Positions 26,119 to 36,682 of a stretch of 64,000 nucleotides of DNA are shown piece by piece. The notes beneath the pieces were generated by a model. The model did not search any database. It had not been told where the DNA came from and saw only the letters and a list, made by a program, of their open reading frames with translations. Source of the DNA: Trichomonas vaginalis G3 (lineage: Eukaryota; Parabasalia; Trichomonadida; Trichomonadidae); contig NC_067208.1 in the NCBI RefSeq assembly GCF_026262505.1, positions 2,480,001 to 2,544,000 on the forward strand, in the 5' to 3' direction. Within the stretch, counting starts at the first letter, position 1. Every line of letters starts with the position of its first letter. A program made the position numbers and the translations under genes.

Positions 26119-27478
26119 CTATACCATGCGTAAACTGTCATGTAAGGGGCATGTAGTCTTTACTTTGTCCCGTTGTTTGCGTATACCCTGAAACGCGATG
26201 TGTATGGTTTCCTTCTCCTGTGTGCTACCCCAGAAACAATTTATAGCAAACTGAACGTCGTCTTTAACATCATATCCTTTACCTTTTTTCATTGCTGACC
26301 AATCCCAAAATCTATGCTTATGCCAACCTGCTTCAGATGTACTTAAATCTACGTAGTGACTGTGCGCAGGTAAGTTTTCACCTGAAATCGTTTTACTTCC
26401 ACCTGTTTCCTTTGAAGAGTTTGCACAATACAAAAACCTGTCGACTATTTGAGTCCAAGTTCCAAAACCAAGTACTACTTCTGGTCTGGTAGAGTTCATT
26501 GACGTATAAAGAGAACCTATAGGATATACTGTTTGAAGTATTTCTGTCTTTAACGTTTGAAGCTCTGTTTTGTCAGCTTTTTTATCTAACTCATCGTTAA
26601 CATATGTTTTGTCAGCTTTTTTATCATATAAATCTTGAGCAGTGAATTTAACATTGTTTTCATCCTCCATGACATAGACATTTCTACATCTAATGTATTT
26701 CATCGTCGTTATGTCATCCTCCGATGTTAAACCTTGTGGAAAGTTAGGAGGTTTCCAATTTAATACATCCCACCAGTTCCATCAGGTTCTTCAACCGTTC
26801 CTGCAATATTTTCTATACCAAACAGTTGCGAAGAAATCGTGTGTATGGTTCTTATCTGCCTTCTTTTCAAGGCTAACGTTTAAGTCTTTATATTTGCAAT
26901 GGTATGTGTATGTCAACGTCACTTTTCCTGTTTAAGGTTTCTTGTAAGTTTGTAATATTTGCAATGGTATGTGTATGTCCAACGTCACTTTTCCTGTTTA
27001 AGGTTTCTTGTAAGTTTGTAATATTGCAATGGTATGTGTATGAGTCTTTTAGAATATTCGTTTTCAGCTCTTGTCACTTCACTTGACATTTTATTGTCAA
27101 CATATGTTTGTCTGCTAGTTCAGGATGAGTATGTTCTTTTGTTGCATATGTTGCATCTGCTCTGTCATGTTCTTCTTGAACTTTTTCAATGACATACTCT
27201 TTGTCAGCTTTGTTGTCAACATCTGCTTTCAAAAGAAGTTCTTTTATAGGCTTCTCGTTTAAAGTTCCTTTTGTTGGATTTACACAGACAGTATGGTTCT
27301 TACTGTCTTGAAACAGAAACTCATCTGTCATTGGGTTTAATGTCAGTTTTAAGTTTCCTTCTTTCAATGACTCAGATATCTTAGAATAGTTTGAAAAGTT
27401 TGTTGTGTTCTTATTTAGAGCTTGCAAAATGAGTTGTCGGTTGTTTATTTCTCTCATAGACGCTGTTTCATTTGACAT
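26119..27478 (-). pseudogene. Phage-tail-fibre-like protein region, broken
   Basis: The N-terminal part (from 27478) has YATKEHTHPELADK and KADKEYV repeats; the C-terminal part has KKADKTYVNDELDKKADK repeats and then a collar-like domain: YPIGSLYTSMNSTRP, FGTWTQIVDRFLYC, ETGGSKTISGENLPAHSH. These are hallmarks of tail-fibre/receptor-binding proteins of tailed phages. A trimeric adhesin on the particle is the obvious guess. Fossil; broken. Confidence 0.7.
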
Positions 27479-27495
27479 TTTATTCTAGATAAAAT

Positions 27496-28331
27496 ATGCT
27501 TCCAATAGAAAAAGAAAATTCAAGAGTTGCTACAACTAAACCATTAGATGAACTTTTTACTAATGTCGGTCAAAAGTTTGAGACAGAGACCGTAAAGCAT
27601 GAAGGCTATCGTTTTGACTACCCATTAAGATGGCTAAGAGACCCATCTGTCACAAAAGCTATTGGCTTTCGTAGAATGAAGTTTGTGTCTGTAGAAGATA
27701 AAAGTTTTCCATTTATTGTAAGGTTTCATATAGATTATATATCTGAAGGGAAACGAAAAATGTGGGAAGAAATTGAGCTAATACAAGTTGACCTTTCATC
27801 TTCTCTACAGACTGCGTTAAAAAATATAGAAGATAAAATAAATTCATGTTATGCAAAATATGCTGATGAATATGCAAATACCGAGAGCACACTTTATGTG
27901 AGAATTGTATATGACAAACAAAATTCACAAGTGTCATTTCAAATCTACGAAGACAATCCAAAGAAAGACGAACAAATATATACAGAATTCACTGCAATGT
28001 CATGGTATTATTTGCAAAGAATGTTAAATCAGAAAGTCGAACTTCCTTTAGCAAATATTTACAGTCGATATGCAAGAGATGAACCATATTTATTTAAAGA
28101 TGTTTTCGACCCAGCTGCTATTATTGTTCATGCTTCATTTTCTGGCGCCCAAAACTCTTTCTTATGCTTGGCAAATGACTTTTACGAAAAACCTACAAAG
28201 TTATACGAACCACCAAGTGGAAGTATTTCAGACTTTCAAGTATGGTTTACTACAGATGGAAAAAAAGAATAATTCCATTATACCATGCGTTTTACTTAGA
28301 ACTTAGTTTCATATACAACTACTATCGAACG
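27496..28331 (+). pseudogene. Maverick beta-rich protein, family 2, broken
   Basis: Starts MLPIEKENSRVATTKPLDEL and shares YPLRWLRDPS, KAIGFRRM and YEPPSGSISDFQVWFTT with the 286-residue protein at 22342-23202, so the element carries two diverged paralogues on opposite strands. Likely structural, by inference only. Fossil; broken. Confidence 0.6.
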
Positions 28332-28347
28332 ATAAAAATATAATTTT

Positions 28348-28590
28348 TTAATACGGTTGAGGTGTTGGATTTGGTTGCCAACTTGACTGTGGTGCAGGTT
28401 CAGGCTGTTGTATAACAGGAGCTTGTTCTTCTGGTTCAGGGTCTTTAGGTATAATACCAACAAACTGACCTACCCTTTTACCAATATTTTTGACTCCGTT
28501 CCAAATTCCTTTTCCTACGGTTTTTATTCCATTCCATATACCTCTTCCAACTCTTCTGAAGAAGTTTCCAATACTACTGAAGAAACCCAT
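28348..28590 (-). CDS. Maverick amphipathic peptide, 80 aa
   Basis: Starts MGFFSSIGNFFRRVGRGIW and holds a repeated GIWNGxKxxGK amphipathic basic motif (twice), then a Pro/Gln-rich tail. Such Gly/Trp/Lys amphipathic helices are typical of membrane-disrupting or core peptides of virions; inference only. Nearly identical in Maverick B. Confidence 0.6.
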   Translation of the reverse strand: MGFFSSIGNFFRRVGRGIWNGIKTVGKGIWNGVKNIGKRVGQFVGIIPKDPEPEEQAPVIQQPEPAPQSSWQPNPTPQPY

Positions 28591-28608
28591 TTTACTATAT
28601 GTAAAAAT

Positions 28609-28971
28609 CTAATGTCCGCCTAGTCTCTTACGTTTCCTGTTGAGTTCCATAGCATTCTTTAACTGGAGCTCATACATTCTGTTTCTCCTCTGGTAGAAAA
28701 CATATTCTGGGTCAACTCCTGTGTTCGCGTCATCTGCATAAAGTTGTTTATATCCCACTTCAGGGTTTGTATAAAACTCTTTCCATCTCATATTTGCATA
28801 CCATGGTGGCAAACCTAACGCAGCGTCATTTGACATGGCAGTTTGCATTTGTACATCTGTTGGCACTTGACCATAGTTTGCCATTGCAGTTTGTATTCTA
28901 ACTTCATTTGGAATATTCTCTGGGTTTGGTTGTCCAGGTTGCTGTGCATTCGCTAAGTTCTGTGCGTCCAT
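28609..28971 (-). CDS. Maverick protein, 120 aa
   Basis: Starts MDAQNLANAQQPGQPNPEN, with two internal repeats of the type VxxQTAMxN (RIQTAMANYG, QMQTAMSNDA), a central aromatic segment (LPPWYANMRWKEFYTNPE) and a basic end NRKRKRLGGH. The same 120 residues are encoded in Maverick B. No family recognised; a virion role is possible given its neighbours. Confidence 0.6.
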   Translation of the reverse strand: MDAQNLANAQQPGQPNPENIPNEVRIQTAMANYGQVPTDVQMQTAMSNDAALGLPPWYANMRWKEFYTNPEVGYKQLYADDANTGVDPEYVFYQRRNRMYELQLKNAMELNRKRKRLGGH

Positions 28972-28994
28972 TTAATATTAGATAAAAATATCTC

Positions 28995-29126
28995 TTACGA
29001 GTACATATGCTGAACATTTGCAGGCATTGGTTCATCTTCATATTCTCTATATCTTTCTGCCACGTCAAATAAGTAAATGACACAATGGAAAAAACCTAAA
29101 ACAAGTAGTCCTATTTCAAACCACAT
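28995..29126 (-). CDS. One-pass membrane micro-protein, 43 aa
   Basis: Starts MWFEIGLLVLGFFHCVIYL, a single hydrophobic helix of about 20 residues, followed by a charged tail (VAERYREYEDEPMPAN). The start overlaps the 3' end of the methyltransferase gene by 16 bases. The same frame in Maverick B (32647-32778) differs mainly by conservative or synonymous changes, which supports coding. It could be a membrane protein of the particle or of host membranes. Confidence 0.6.
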   Translation of the reverse strand: MWFEIGLLVLGFFHCVIYLFDVAERYREYEDEPMPANVQHMYS

Positions 29127-29929
29127 TTACTTACTAGTAAAATTTCTTTGTTGTGACACTTTTTCCGGTTTATAGGACCTCTCTCATATTCTATCTTATC
29201 GTATCTAAACTCATAGTCATGTATGTCCTCTAACCATCTCATGACACTTTCCAAACCACTTTTATCGGATGTAAAGTAAAAGCATGGATGGTTATGTAAA
29301 ACGTCTAAAGTTTCTAAAGAGTCTCTCAAAGTCCAGTCTACTTGGTATTGAAAATCCCATGTGTTATAGAACGGCGGGTCCACTATAAAGAAAACATTTT
29401 CCTTGTCTTTATATTTTTCATACAACTCTGTCCAATGACATCTCACAAACTCTATACCCTCAATATATTTTTCTATGTCCTCTTTGAAAACATTTGTATA
29501 GTTAAGATATAAAACTTTTGACATAAGTGTTTCAATGTCATGAACTCTTATAGAACCACTATATAATAGTCTAGCAGATATACTATCCCAGTCAATATAT
29601 TCTGCTTTTTTCAAAACCTCTCTCACAATATTTTTCTTATCTAATGGTATACGTTCCATCTTACCTATAGGTATCTTTTCTTTTAACTCTTTCAATATGT
29701 TGTTTGTGTCTGGAATATGTTTGAGACGGTTCATATAGTTGTCGAAGTCATTGCATATAATCTTTGAGTCTGGGAATATTATATGACATAAATGGGATAT
29801 ATAGAAACTTCCACCGAACAAGTCTACAAATGTTAGACCATTCGGTAGTTTCTTAAGTTCTCTCAATAGAATATCTTTACATCTACTCTTATTTCTAAAG
29901 AAGGGTAACGGTGGTTTTGTAAAATTCAT
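29111..29929 (-). CDS. D12-class adenine-N6 DNA methyltransferase
   Basis: The frame encodes 272 residues. The AdoMet-binding motif I is FVDLFGGSF (34-42), followed by an acidic NDFDN (60-64), and the catalytic motif IV is DPPF (184-187). The N-terminal PPLPFFRNKSRCKDIL is the usual opening of Dam-like D12 enzymes. Such enzymes methylate adenine, often in GATC. N6-methyladenine has been reported in T. vaginalis DNA. The gene lies at the very end of the element and reads inward. The target is not shown by the sequence. Confidence 0.8.
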   Translation of the reverse strand: MNFTKPPLPFFRNKSRCKDILLRELKKLPNGLTFVDLFGGSFYISHLCHIIFPDSKIICNDFDNYMNRLKHIPDTNNILKELKEKIPIGKMERIPLDKKNIVREVLKKAEYIDWDSISARLLYSGSIRVHDIETLMSKVLYLNYTNVFKEDIEKYIEGIEFVRCHWTELYEKYKDKENVFFIVDPPFYNTWDFQYQVDWTLRDSLETLDVLHNHPCFYFTSDKSGLESVMRWLEDIHDYEFRYDKIEYERGPINRKKCHNKEILLVSKCGLK

Positions 29930-29930
29930 T

Positions 29931-30162
29931 TTATATATATAATAAAAATGTTTTTACCCGAAAAGTGACAGAAAAGTGACAAAACATGAAAACATATATA
30001 ATTTGTGAAAAGCTCCTGGAAGACCTCCGAATAAAAACTTCATTTATGTGAGCTAGAAGGCACGAAGTGCCTGGAAGGTCACCCCAAAAAAAGAAAAAAA
30101 ACTTCATTATACCAATCATCCTCAGGGCTAGAAGGCACGAAGTGCCTGGAAGCCCCACTCCC

Positions 30163-30186
<24 letters not shown>
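29931..30186. repeat. Right terminal region of Maverick A with stacked end copies
   Basis: The outermost inverted repeat (about 30125-30162, then a 24-base T-run) is preceded 74 bp inside by a second copy of the end hairpin (30051-30090) and by a third fragment (CTCCTGGAAG at about 30012). All share the GGCACGAAGTGCC hairpin or its flank and ACTTCATTAT spacer. Confidence 0.8.

Positions 30187-30192
<6 letters not shown>
30187..30192. repeat. Target site duplication of Maverick A, right copy (AATATA)
   Basis: Identical to 4996-5001 and placed directly after the T-run. Confidence 0.85.
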
Positions 30193-30193
<1 letters not shown>

Positions 30194-31550
30194 GTAAAAT
30201 TATTTTTGAAGGTGGAATATAATTGGTAATGATTTTTCTTATGAATTGGAATATAGTTTTGGGAAAGTTAAACATAATTAAATAACTAAGTAATCGATGA
30301 TGAAAAATTTCGTCATCAAATTCAACTTGATTTTTGTGAGAAATTTGAGAAAACAGCTATGATTACATAATGTAAATGGAAATGATTTTGATTTGGTTTT
30401 TGGATGTTTATTTTTTGAATTATATGAGTTATTAGAGACTCACAATTGAAAATTTCGAATCTAAATATTGATAGTATAATAGATAACTTTGTGTGATTTT
30501 GAATTTGACAAATGGCAAAATTGTTTGAAATTTTTGTGGGTGATTTTATATTAAATTGAAATTAATTTAACATTTTATAATAAATTGTTATTCATATCTT
30601 ATTATATAATAATATAATGCCATAATTATATTCAATACTACATATCATTTTTGACGCCCATTCAATTTGAAAAATTGGTTCACGATGGTATAACTTCTCG
30701 CTTACATGTTATCATCTGTTTTAACTTTTTTACGTCGAGAATCAATTGTTTTCAAAAAAATTTAGGCATATTTTACAGATTTGAATTGCCAAAACGAACA
30801 GCCCATTTTATGAGCTTATCTGAGTATTATTATTATAGTTTTTATCAAATATGACATCGTCAGAAAGAACTGTGACGCTCTCAGAAAACTTTCTCAATTT
30901 AAATTTAGTTTTTATTGTTTTTAGTTATATTTTTCATGATTCTTTTCATCCAATAACATTTTAAATGAAAAATATAAAATTCATAAATTTTGTACCGAAT
31001 ATATAAGAATAAGTTCAAATATAGCTGATATTAAGCATCACAATTTGTTTTTCGCCATTTATAGAGTTTATCCTGCTATTATGTGAACGAAGAACATATA
31101 TGAGATTTGTAATAATTATCAATGTCACCAGTAATGGTTATTGGTAAATTAAATTAATGTGAATTTATTATGTGTTAAACTAAAATTATCGGAATGTCAA
31201 TATTTGATTTATCACAATTTTCATTGAACTAGCTATTTTGAGAAATAAAACTTTGATTAAATCATGGAATGCTATTAGAATGGCCTATTTTTCAATAATT
31301 GAAAATTGGAAAATTTAATATTATTATTGTTATAATCAATAAGAATTATTGTTTGTAACCAATTCAAGAAAGAAAAATTCAGTAAGAGGTTTTCTTTGAC
31401 CGGAATTGATAACAGAAACCATTCGTAGTGATGCCTAGATGAATTATATCTGATAAAAATGAATTTACACATTCAAATAATAGATTGATAATTAGACAAT
31501 GTATATTTTGTGATCAAACATCATTTAAGATCAATTTTGGTTAATATAGT
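30193..31550. other. AT-rich spacer between the two Mavericks
   Basis: About 1.36 kb with no gene, RNA or repeat I can support. It lies outside both target duplications, so it is presumably host sequence. Confidence 0.6.
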
Positions 31551-31556
31551 TTCTTC
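31551..31556. repeat. Target site duplication of Maverick B, left copy (TTCTTC)
   Basis: TTCTTC precedes the A-run and recurs at 55931-55936 after the T-run. Because the right copy begins with TT, the exact cut is uncertain by two bases. Confidence 0.7.
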
Positions 31557-31690
31557 AAAAAAAAAAAAAAAAAAAAAAAAAGGTAGTGGGGCTTCCAGGC
31601 ACTTCGTGCCTTCTAGCCCTGAAGTTGATTATTATAAATGAAGTTTATATTTGGAGGGCTTCCAGGCGCATTGCGCCCTCTAGCCCATAA
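31557..31690. repeat. Left terminal region of Maverick B with stacked end copies
   Basis: The outer hairpin (GGCAC/GTGCC, loop TTC, about 31597-31609) is followed about 70 bp inside by a second end copy at 31656-31686. Its inner stem is GGCGC/GCGCC with loop ATT: both arms have changed and pairing is kept. Confidence 0.8.
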
Positions 31691-31844
31691 GAAATTTTTC
31701 CCAAGACCCAAGAGGAGGACCGAACCCCCAGCCGACCAGCCGGTGACACTTTTTTGTGTCGCTTTTCACAAATTATATATGTTTTCATGTTTTATCACTT
31801 TTCTGTCACTTTTCGGGTAAAAACATTTTTATTATTATATATAA

Positions 31845-32677
31845 ATGAATTTTACAAAACCACCGTTACCGTTCTTTGGAAATAAGAGTAGATGTAAAGA
31901 TATTATATTGAGAGAACTTAAGAAACTACCGAATGGTCTAACATTTGTAGATTTGTTCGGTGGAAGTTTCTATATATCCCATTTATGTCATATAATATTC
32001 CCAGACTCAAAGATTATATGCAATGACTTCGACAACTATATGGACCGTCTCAAACATATTCCAGACACAAACAATATATTGAAAGAGTTAAAAGAAAGAT
32101 ACCTATAGGTAAGATGGAACGTATACCATTAGATAACAAAAATATTGTGAGAGAGGTTTTGAAAAAAGCAGAATATATAGACTGGGATAGTATATCTGCT
32201 AGACTATTATATAGTGGTTCTATAAGAGTTCATGACATTGAAACACTTATGTCAAAAGTTTTATATCTTAACTATACAAATGTTTTCAAAGAGGACATAG
32301 AAAAATATATTGAGGGTATAGAGTTTGTGAGATGTCATTGGACAGAGTTGTATGAAAAATATAAAGACAAGGAAAATGTTTTCTTTATAGTGGACCCGCC
32401 GTTCTATAACACATGGGATTTTCAATACCAAGTAGACTGGACTTTGAGAGACTCTTTAGAAACTTTAGACGTTTTACATAACTGTCCATGCTTTTACTTT
32501 ACATCCGATAAAAGTGGTTTGGAAACCGTTATGAGATGGTTAGAGGACATACATGACTATGAGTTTATATATGACAAGATAGAATATGAGAGAGGTCCTA
32601 TAAACTGGAGAAAGTGTCATAACAAAGAAATTTTATTAGTAAGTAAATGTGGTTTGAAATCGGACTACTTGTTTTAG
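31845..32677 (+). pseudogene. Adenine methyltransferase of Maverick B, broken
   Basis: Near-identical to the D12-class gene of Maverick A, with the same motif I (FVDLFGGSF) and motif IV (DPPF). It faces away from the copy in A across the 1.4-kb spacer. Fossil; broken. Confidence 0.75.
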
Positions 32678-32778
32678 GTTTTTTCCATTGTGTCATTTAT
32701 TTCTTTGACGTGGCAGAAAAGTACAGAGAATATGAAGATGAACCAATGCCTGCAAATGTTCAGCATATGTACTCGTAA
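32647..32778 (+). CDS. One-pass membrane micro-protein of Maverick B
   Basis: The same 43-residue protein as at 28995-29126 (MWFEIGLLVLGFF start). It overlaps the methyltransferase end in the same way. Confidence 0.55.
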   Translation: MWFEIGLLVLGFFHCVIYFFDVAEKYREYEDEPMPANVQHMYS

Positions 32779-32801
32779 GAGATATTTTTATCTAATATTA
32801 A

Positions 32802-33164
32802 ATGGACGCACAGAACTTAGCGAATGCACAGCAACCTGGACAACCAAACCCAGAGAATATTCCAAATGAAGTTAGAATACAAACTGCAATGGCAAACTAT
32901 GGTCAAGTGCCAACAGATGTACAAATGCAAACTGCCATGTCAAATGACGCTGCGTTAGGTTTGCCACCATGGTATGCAAATATGAGATGGAAAGAGTTTT
33001 ATACAAACCCTGAAGTGGGATATAAACAACTTTATGCAGATGACGCGAACACAGGAGTTGACCCAGAATATGTTTTCTACCAGAGGAGAAACAGAATGTA
33101 TGAGCTCCAGTTAAAGAATGCTATGGAACTCAACAGGAAACGTAAGAGACTAGGCGGACATTAG
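32802..33164 (+). CDS. 120-aa protein of Maverick B
   Basis: Same protein as at 28609-28971, with the QTAM repeats and the KRKRLGGH end; the protein sequences appear identical. Confidence 0.6.
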   Translation: MDAQNLANAQQPGQPNPENIPNEVRIQTAMANYGQVPTDVQMQTAMSNDAALGLPPWYANMRWKEFYTNPEVGYKQLYADDANTGVDPEYVFYQRRNRMYELQLKNAMELNRKRKRLGGH

Positions 33165-33182
33165 ATTTTTACATATAGTAAA

Positions 33183-33425
33183 ATGGGTTTCTTCAGTAGT
33201 ATTGGAAACTTCTTCAGAAGAGTTGGAAGAGGTATATGGAATGGAATAAAAACCGTAGGAAGAGGAATTTGGAACGGAGTCAAAAATATTGGTAAAAGAG
33301 TAGGTCAGTTTGTTGGTATTATACCTAAAGACCCTGAACCAGAAAAACAAGCTCCTGTTATACAACAGCCTGAACCTGCACCACAGTCTAGTTGGCAACC
33401 AAATCCAACACCTCAACCGTATTAA
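33183..33425 (+). CDS. 80-aa amphipathic peptide of Maverick B
   Basis: Same peptide as at 28348-28590 with the GIWNG repeats; only two residues differ by eye. Confidence 0.6.
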   Translation: MGFFSSIGNFFRRVGRGIWNGIKTVGRGIWNGVKNIGKRVGQFVGIIPKDPEPEKQAPVIQQPEPAPQSSWQPNPTPQPY

Positions 33426-33437
33426 AAAATTATATTT

Positions 33438-34274
33438 TTACCGTTCGATAGTAGTTGTATATGAAACTAAGTTCTAAGTAAAACGCATGGTATAATGGAA
33501 TTATTCTTTTTCTTCCATCTGTAGTAAACCATACTTGAAAGTCTGAAATACTTCCACTTGGTGGTTCGTATAACTTTGTAGGTTTTTCGTAAAAGTCATT
33601 TGCCAAGCATAAGAAAGAGTTTTGGGCGCCAGAAAATGAAGCATGAACAATAATAGCATCTGGTCGAAAACATTTTCATATGTTCCATTAGGGTTTTCGA
33701 CTTCATAAAAGTCTGGGTGTACTGGATATGCTGCAGGCTGATTTAACATCCTCATAAATCTATACCATGCCAAGTTGTTATATTTTGTAGAAATATAACG
33801 TTTTCTCCAAGGTCTTCTATTCTATTGATTTTAACAGTTGCATTTTTTCCTGTCATAAATAATATCGAGATGGTATTCTCCCTCGTCAATGTTATACTGT
33901 TTTGCATATTCGATATAGTATCGTTTTATTTTTTTGAAAAGCTTGAAGAGTTGTTTTAAGTTTACAAGCAAACTAACTTTGTAAAAGTTTTCCCTGTTCA
34001 AATTTCTCATACATACGTTTTTCTTTGTTATAGTATCGAACTTCAAAACCGACCGTAAATGGGAACCATGTATGGCTTCTGAAATGAACTTCATTCTACG
34101 AAAGCCAATAGCTTTTTGTGACAGATGGTTCTCTTAGCCATCTTAATGGGTAGTCAAAACGATAGCCTTCATGCTTTACGGTCTCTGTCTCAAACTTTTG
34201 ACCGACATTAGTAAAAAGTTCATCTAATGGTTTAGTTGTAGCAACTCTTGAATTTTCTTTTTCTATTGAAGCAT
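33438..34274 (-). pseudogene. Beta-rich protein family 2 of Maverick B, broken
   Basis: Counterpart of 27496-28331. The conserved C-terminal segment around the FQVWFTT-type motif is recognisable. Fossil; broken. Confidence 0.55.
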
Positions 34275-34292
34275 ATTTTATCTAGAATAAAA

Positions 34293-35703
34293 ATGTCGAA
34301 AGATATTGCTTCCATGAGAGAAATACAACACAACCGACAACTCATTATGCAAGCTCTAAATAAGAACACAACAAACTTTTCAAACTATTCTAAGATATCT
34401 GAGTCATTGAAAGAAGGAAACTTAAAACTGACATTAAACCCAATGACAGATGAGTTTCTATTTCAAGACAAGAAGAACAATACTGTCTGTATAAATCCAA
34501 CAAAAGGAACTTTAAACGAGAAACCTATAAATGAACTTCTTTTGAAAAGCAGATGTTGACAACAAAGCTGACAAAGAATATGTAGACGATGCAATAGCAA
34601 AAGAAGAAGAAAGAGCTAACAATGCTTATGCAACAAAAGAACATACTCATCCTGAACTAGCAGACAAAACATATGTTGACAATAAAATGTCAAGTGAAGT
34701 GACAAGAGCTGAAAACGAATATTCTAAAAAGACTCATACACATTCTATATCTGAAATAACAGACTTAAACGTTAGCCTTGAAAATAAGGTAGATAAGGGA
34801 CTTATGGCTAGTGTGTTAGTGAAGAAGGCGGATAAGGAATATGTGGATGAAAAAGATAAAGAAATTATAGAAAGGGTTGACTGGTACCATGAACGGACAT
34901 CAAAGATTTTAAAAACTAAGCCGATACAGGATGGGTTTCAGGATGTTTAGACCTTAAAGCAGATAAAACTTTATGTTAACGATGAGTTAGAGAAGAAAGC
35001 AGACAAGAACCATACACATACAAGTTTTACAACTGTTGCTATAGAAAGTATTGAAGGAACGGTTGAAGAAACTGGTGGGGATGTATTATATTGTAAACCT
35101 CCTAACTTTCCACAAGGTTTAACATCGGATGACGACATAACGACGATGAGAAACATTAGATGTAAAGATGTTTATGTCATGAAGGATGAACATAATATTA
35201 AATTCACTGCTCAAGATTTATATGACAAGAAAGCAGACAAAACAGAGCTTCAAACATTAAAGACAGAAATGCTTCAAACATTATATCCTATAGGCTCTAT
35301 TTATACGTCAATGAACTCTACCAGACCAGAAGTAGTACTTGGTTTTGGAACTTGGACTCAAATAGTCGACAGGTTTTTGTATTGTGCAAACTCTTCAAAG
35401 GAAACAGGTGGAAGTAAAACGATTTCAGGTGAAAATTTACCTGCACATAGTCACTACATAGATTTAAGTACATCTCAAGCAGGTTGGCATAAGCATAAAT
35501 TTTGGGATTGGTCAGCAATGACAAAAGGTAAAGGATATGATGTTAAAGACAACGTTCAGTTTGCTATAAATTGTTTCTGGGGTAACACTCAGGGAGATGG
35601 AAACCATACACATCGCGTTACAGGATATACGCAAACAACGGGACAAAGTAAAGAATACATGCCACCTTACATGACAGTTTACGCATGGTATAGAAATGCT
35701 TAG
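34293..35703 (+). pseudogene. Phage-tail-fibre-like protein of Maverick B, broken
   Basis: Counterpart of 26119-27478. It shows ADKTYVDNK-type repeats, THTHSISEITDLN-like shaft segments and the collar-type C-terminus (YPIGSIYTSMNSTRP, GENLPAHSH, HTHRVTGYTQ). Fossil; broken. Confidence 0.7.
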
Positions 35704-36665
35704 TCGTCATTTTCAACTTCTTTAGCATATTCGTCAGGAGTTGTCTTATATTTGTTAGGAACTGTCTTTGAAAGTATACCACCTTGAACTTTGACAAGTT
35801 TGAAACGAGGTCTGACAATAGTAGTTTTATCTTCTGCTTGCAGTGTGTACATTTTGCCATGTTTGCCTAAAACTTCATAATATTCTCTTGTATACTTTCT
35901 TCTATTTTTACGAACACGAATGTGAGTACCTATCGGGTTCCCATTGTTGTCATAGTCAATAGTATTTTCATATGGGTCGCGTTTAGGTATTTCTATTTTT
36001 ACTTTGTCACCTTTCTGAAGTTTGAAGCCCGGCATTCTTTCTTGTTTGTCTCTTTTGACTAAATTATTAAATATATAGTCTTTCTCTAAGTCAGGGTTGT
36101 TTTTCATTTCTTCGGGGGAGTGGTTTCCCAAACCTTTTTGTTTACGGCTATTGTAAATATTTTAAAAACTTGTCTCATCTTTGCCATGGAGAAGTGTCTA
36201 TATTTGTCGTCATATGACATTTCATTTGCTTCACCACCTTGTGGTTGGTTTAAGTCTCTTAACATTTTTATACAACCGTCAATGACACCAAGAGCAGAAT
36301 GGTTTTGGTCGACAATGAAATATTGGTTTACATTTTTTGAACGCAGATAGTTTTTTACATCATCTGATTTGAAAGAACTTTCACAGTCAGATGTCAGTTT
36401 TGTTGGATGGTATTTGTCAACGAATATTGTCAAAGCAGTTTTCACATCTAAAATTATTTTTGGACCATAATGGTATGGCTTCACAGTATCTTGTGTGTTT
36501 TGACCAACAAATATTAACCAGTATGGTGGTCCATCTTCTCTATACCTCGGAATGTTTTCCAAGATATCCATAAACCAAGCATTTGGTGTTGAACTAAAGA
36601 TTTTTATCATGAGTGCTTTTTTTTGTTGCCTTAGAAACATAGGGGTCCTTGTTTGGATTCGTCAT
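35701..36665 (-). pseudogene. Integrase region of Maverick B, broken
   Basis: Counterpart of 25157-26111, with the NAWFMDIL and LTSDCESSF core segments and the basic C-terminal domain (RKNRRKYTREYYEVLGKH). Convergent with the fibre region. Fossil; broken. Confidence 0.7.
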
Positions 36666-36682
36666 TTTTTAACCCATAAGAA

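Larger units (their letters stand above)
5002..30186 (+). mobile_element. Maverick/Polinton A (25.2 kb)
   Basis: This element has hairpin-bearing terminal inverted repeats and a 6-bp target duplication. Parts in order: terminal acidic protein, large coiled-coil protein, major capsid-like protein, several small proteins, minor capsid-like protein, SF3 helicase, packaging ATPase, mini-gene cassette, KilA-N, KilA-N/GIY-YIG, a 312-325-residue family protein, second KilA-N, second cassette, HNH endonuclease, amphipathic proteins, integrase region, fibre region, membrane peptide, adenine methyltransferase. It is a fossil with about half a dozen breaks, though many frames are open. It looks recent, given its clean ends, intact target duplication and close likeness to Maverick B. 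Confidence 0.95.

Noticed and set aside
30651-30854. Small open frames in the spacer between the Mavericks
   Set aside because: Short, A/T-driven, with no initiator and no coding character.
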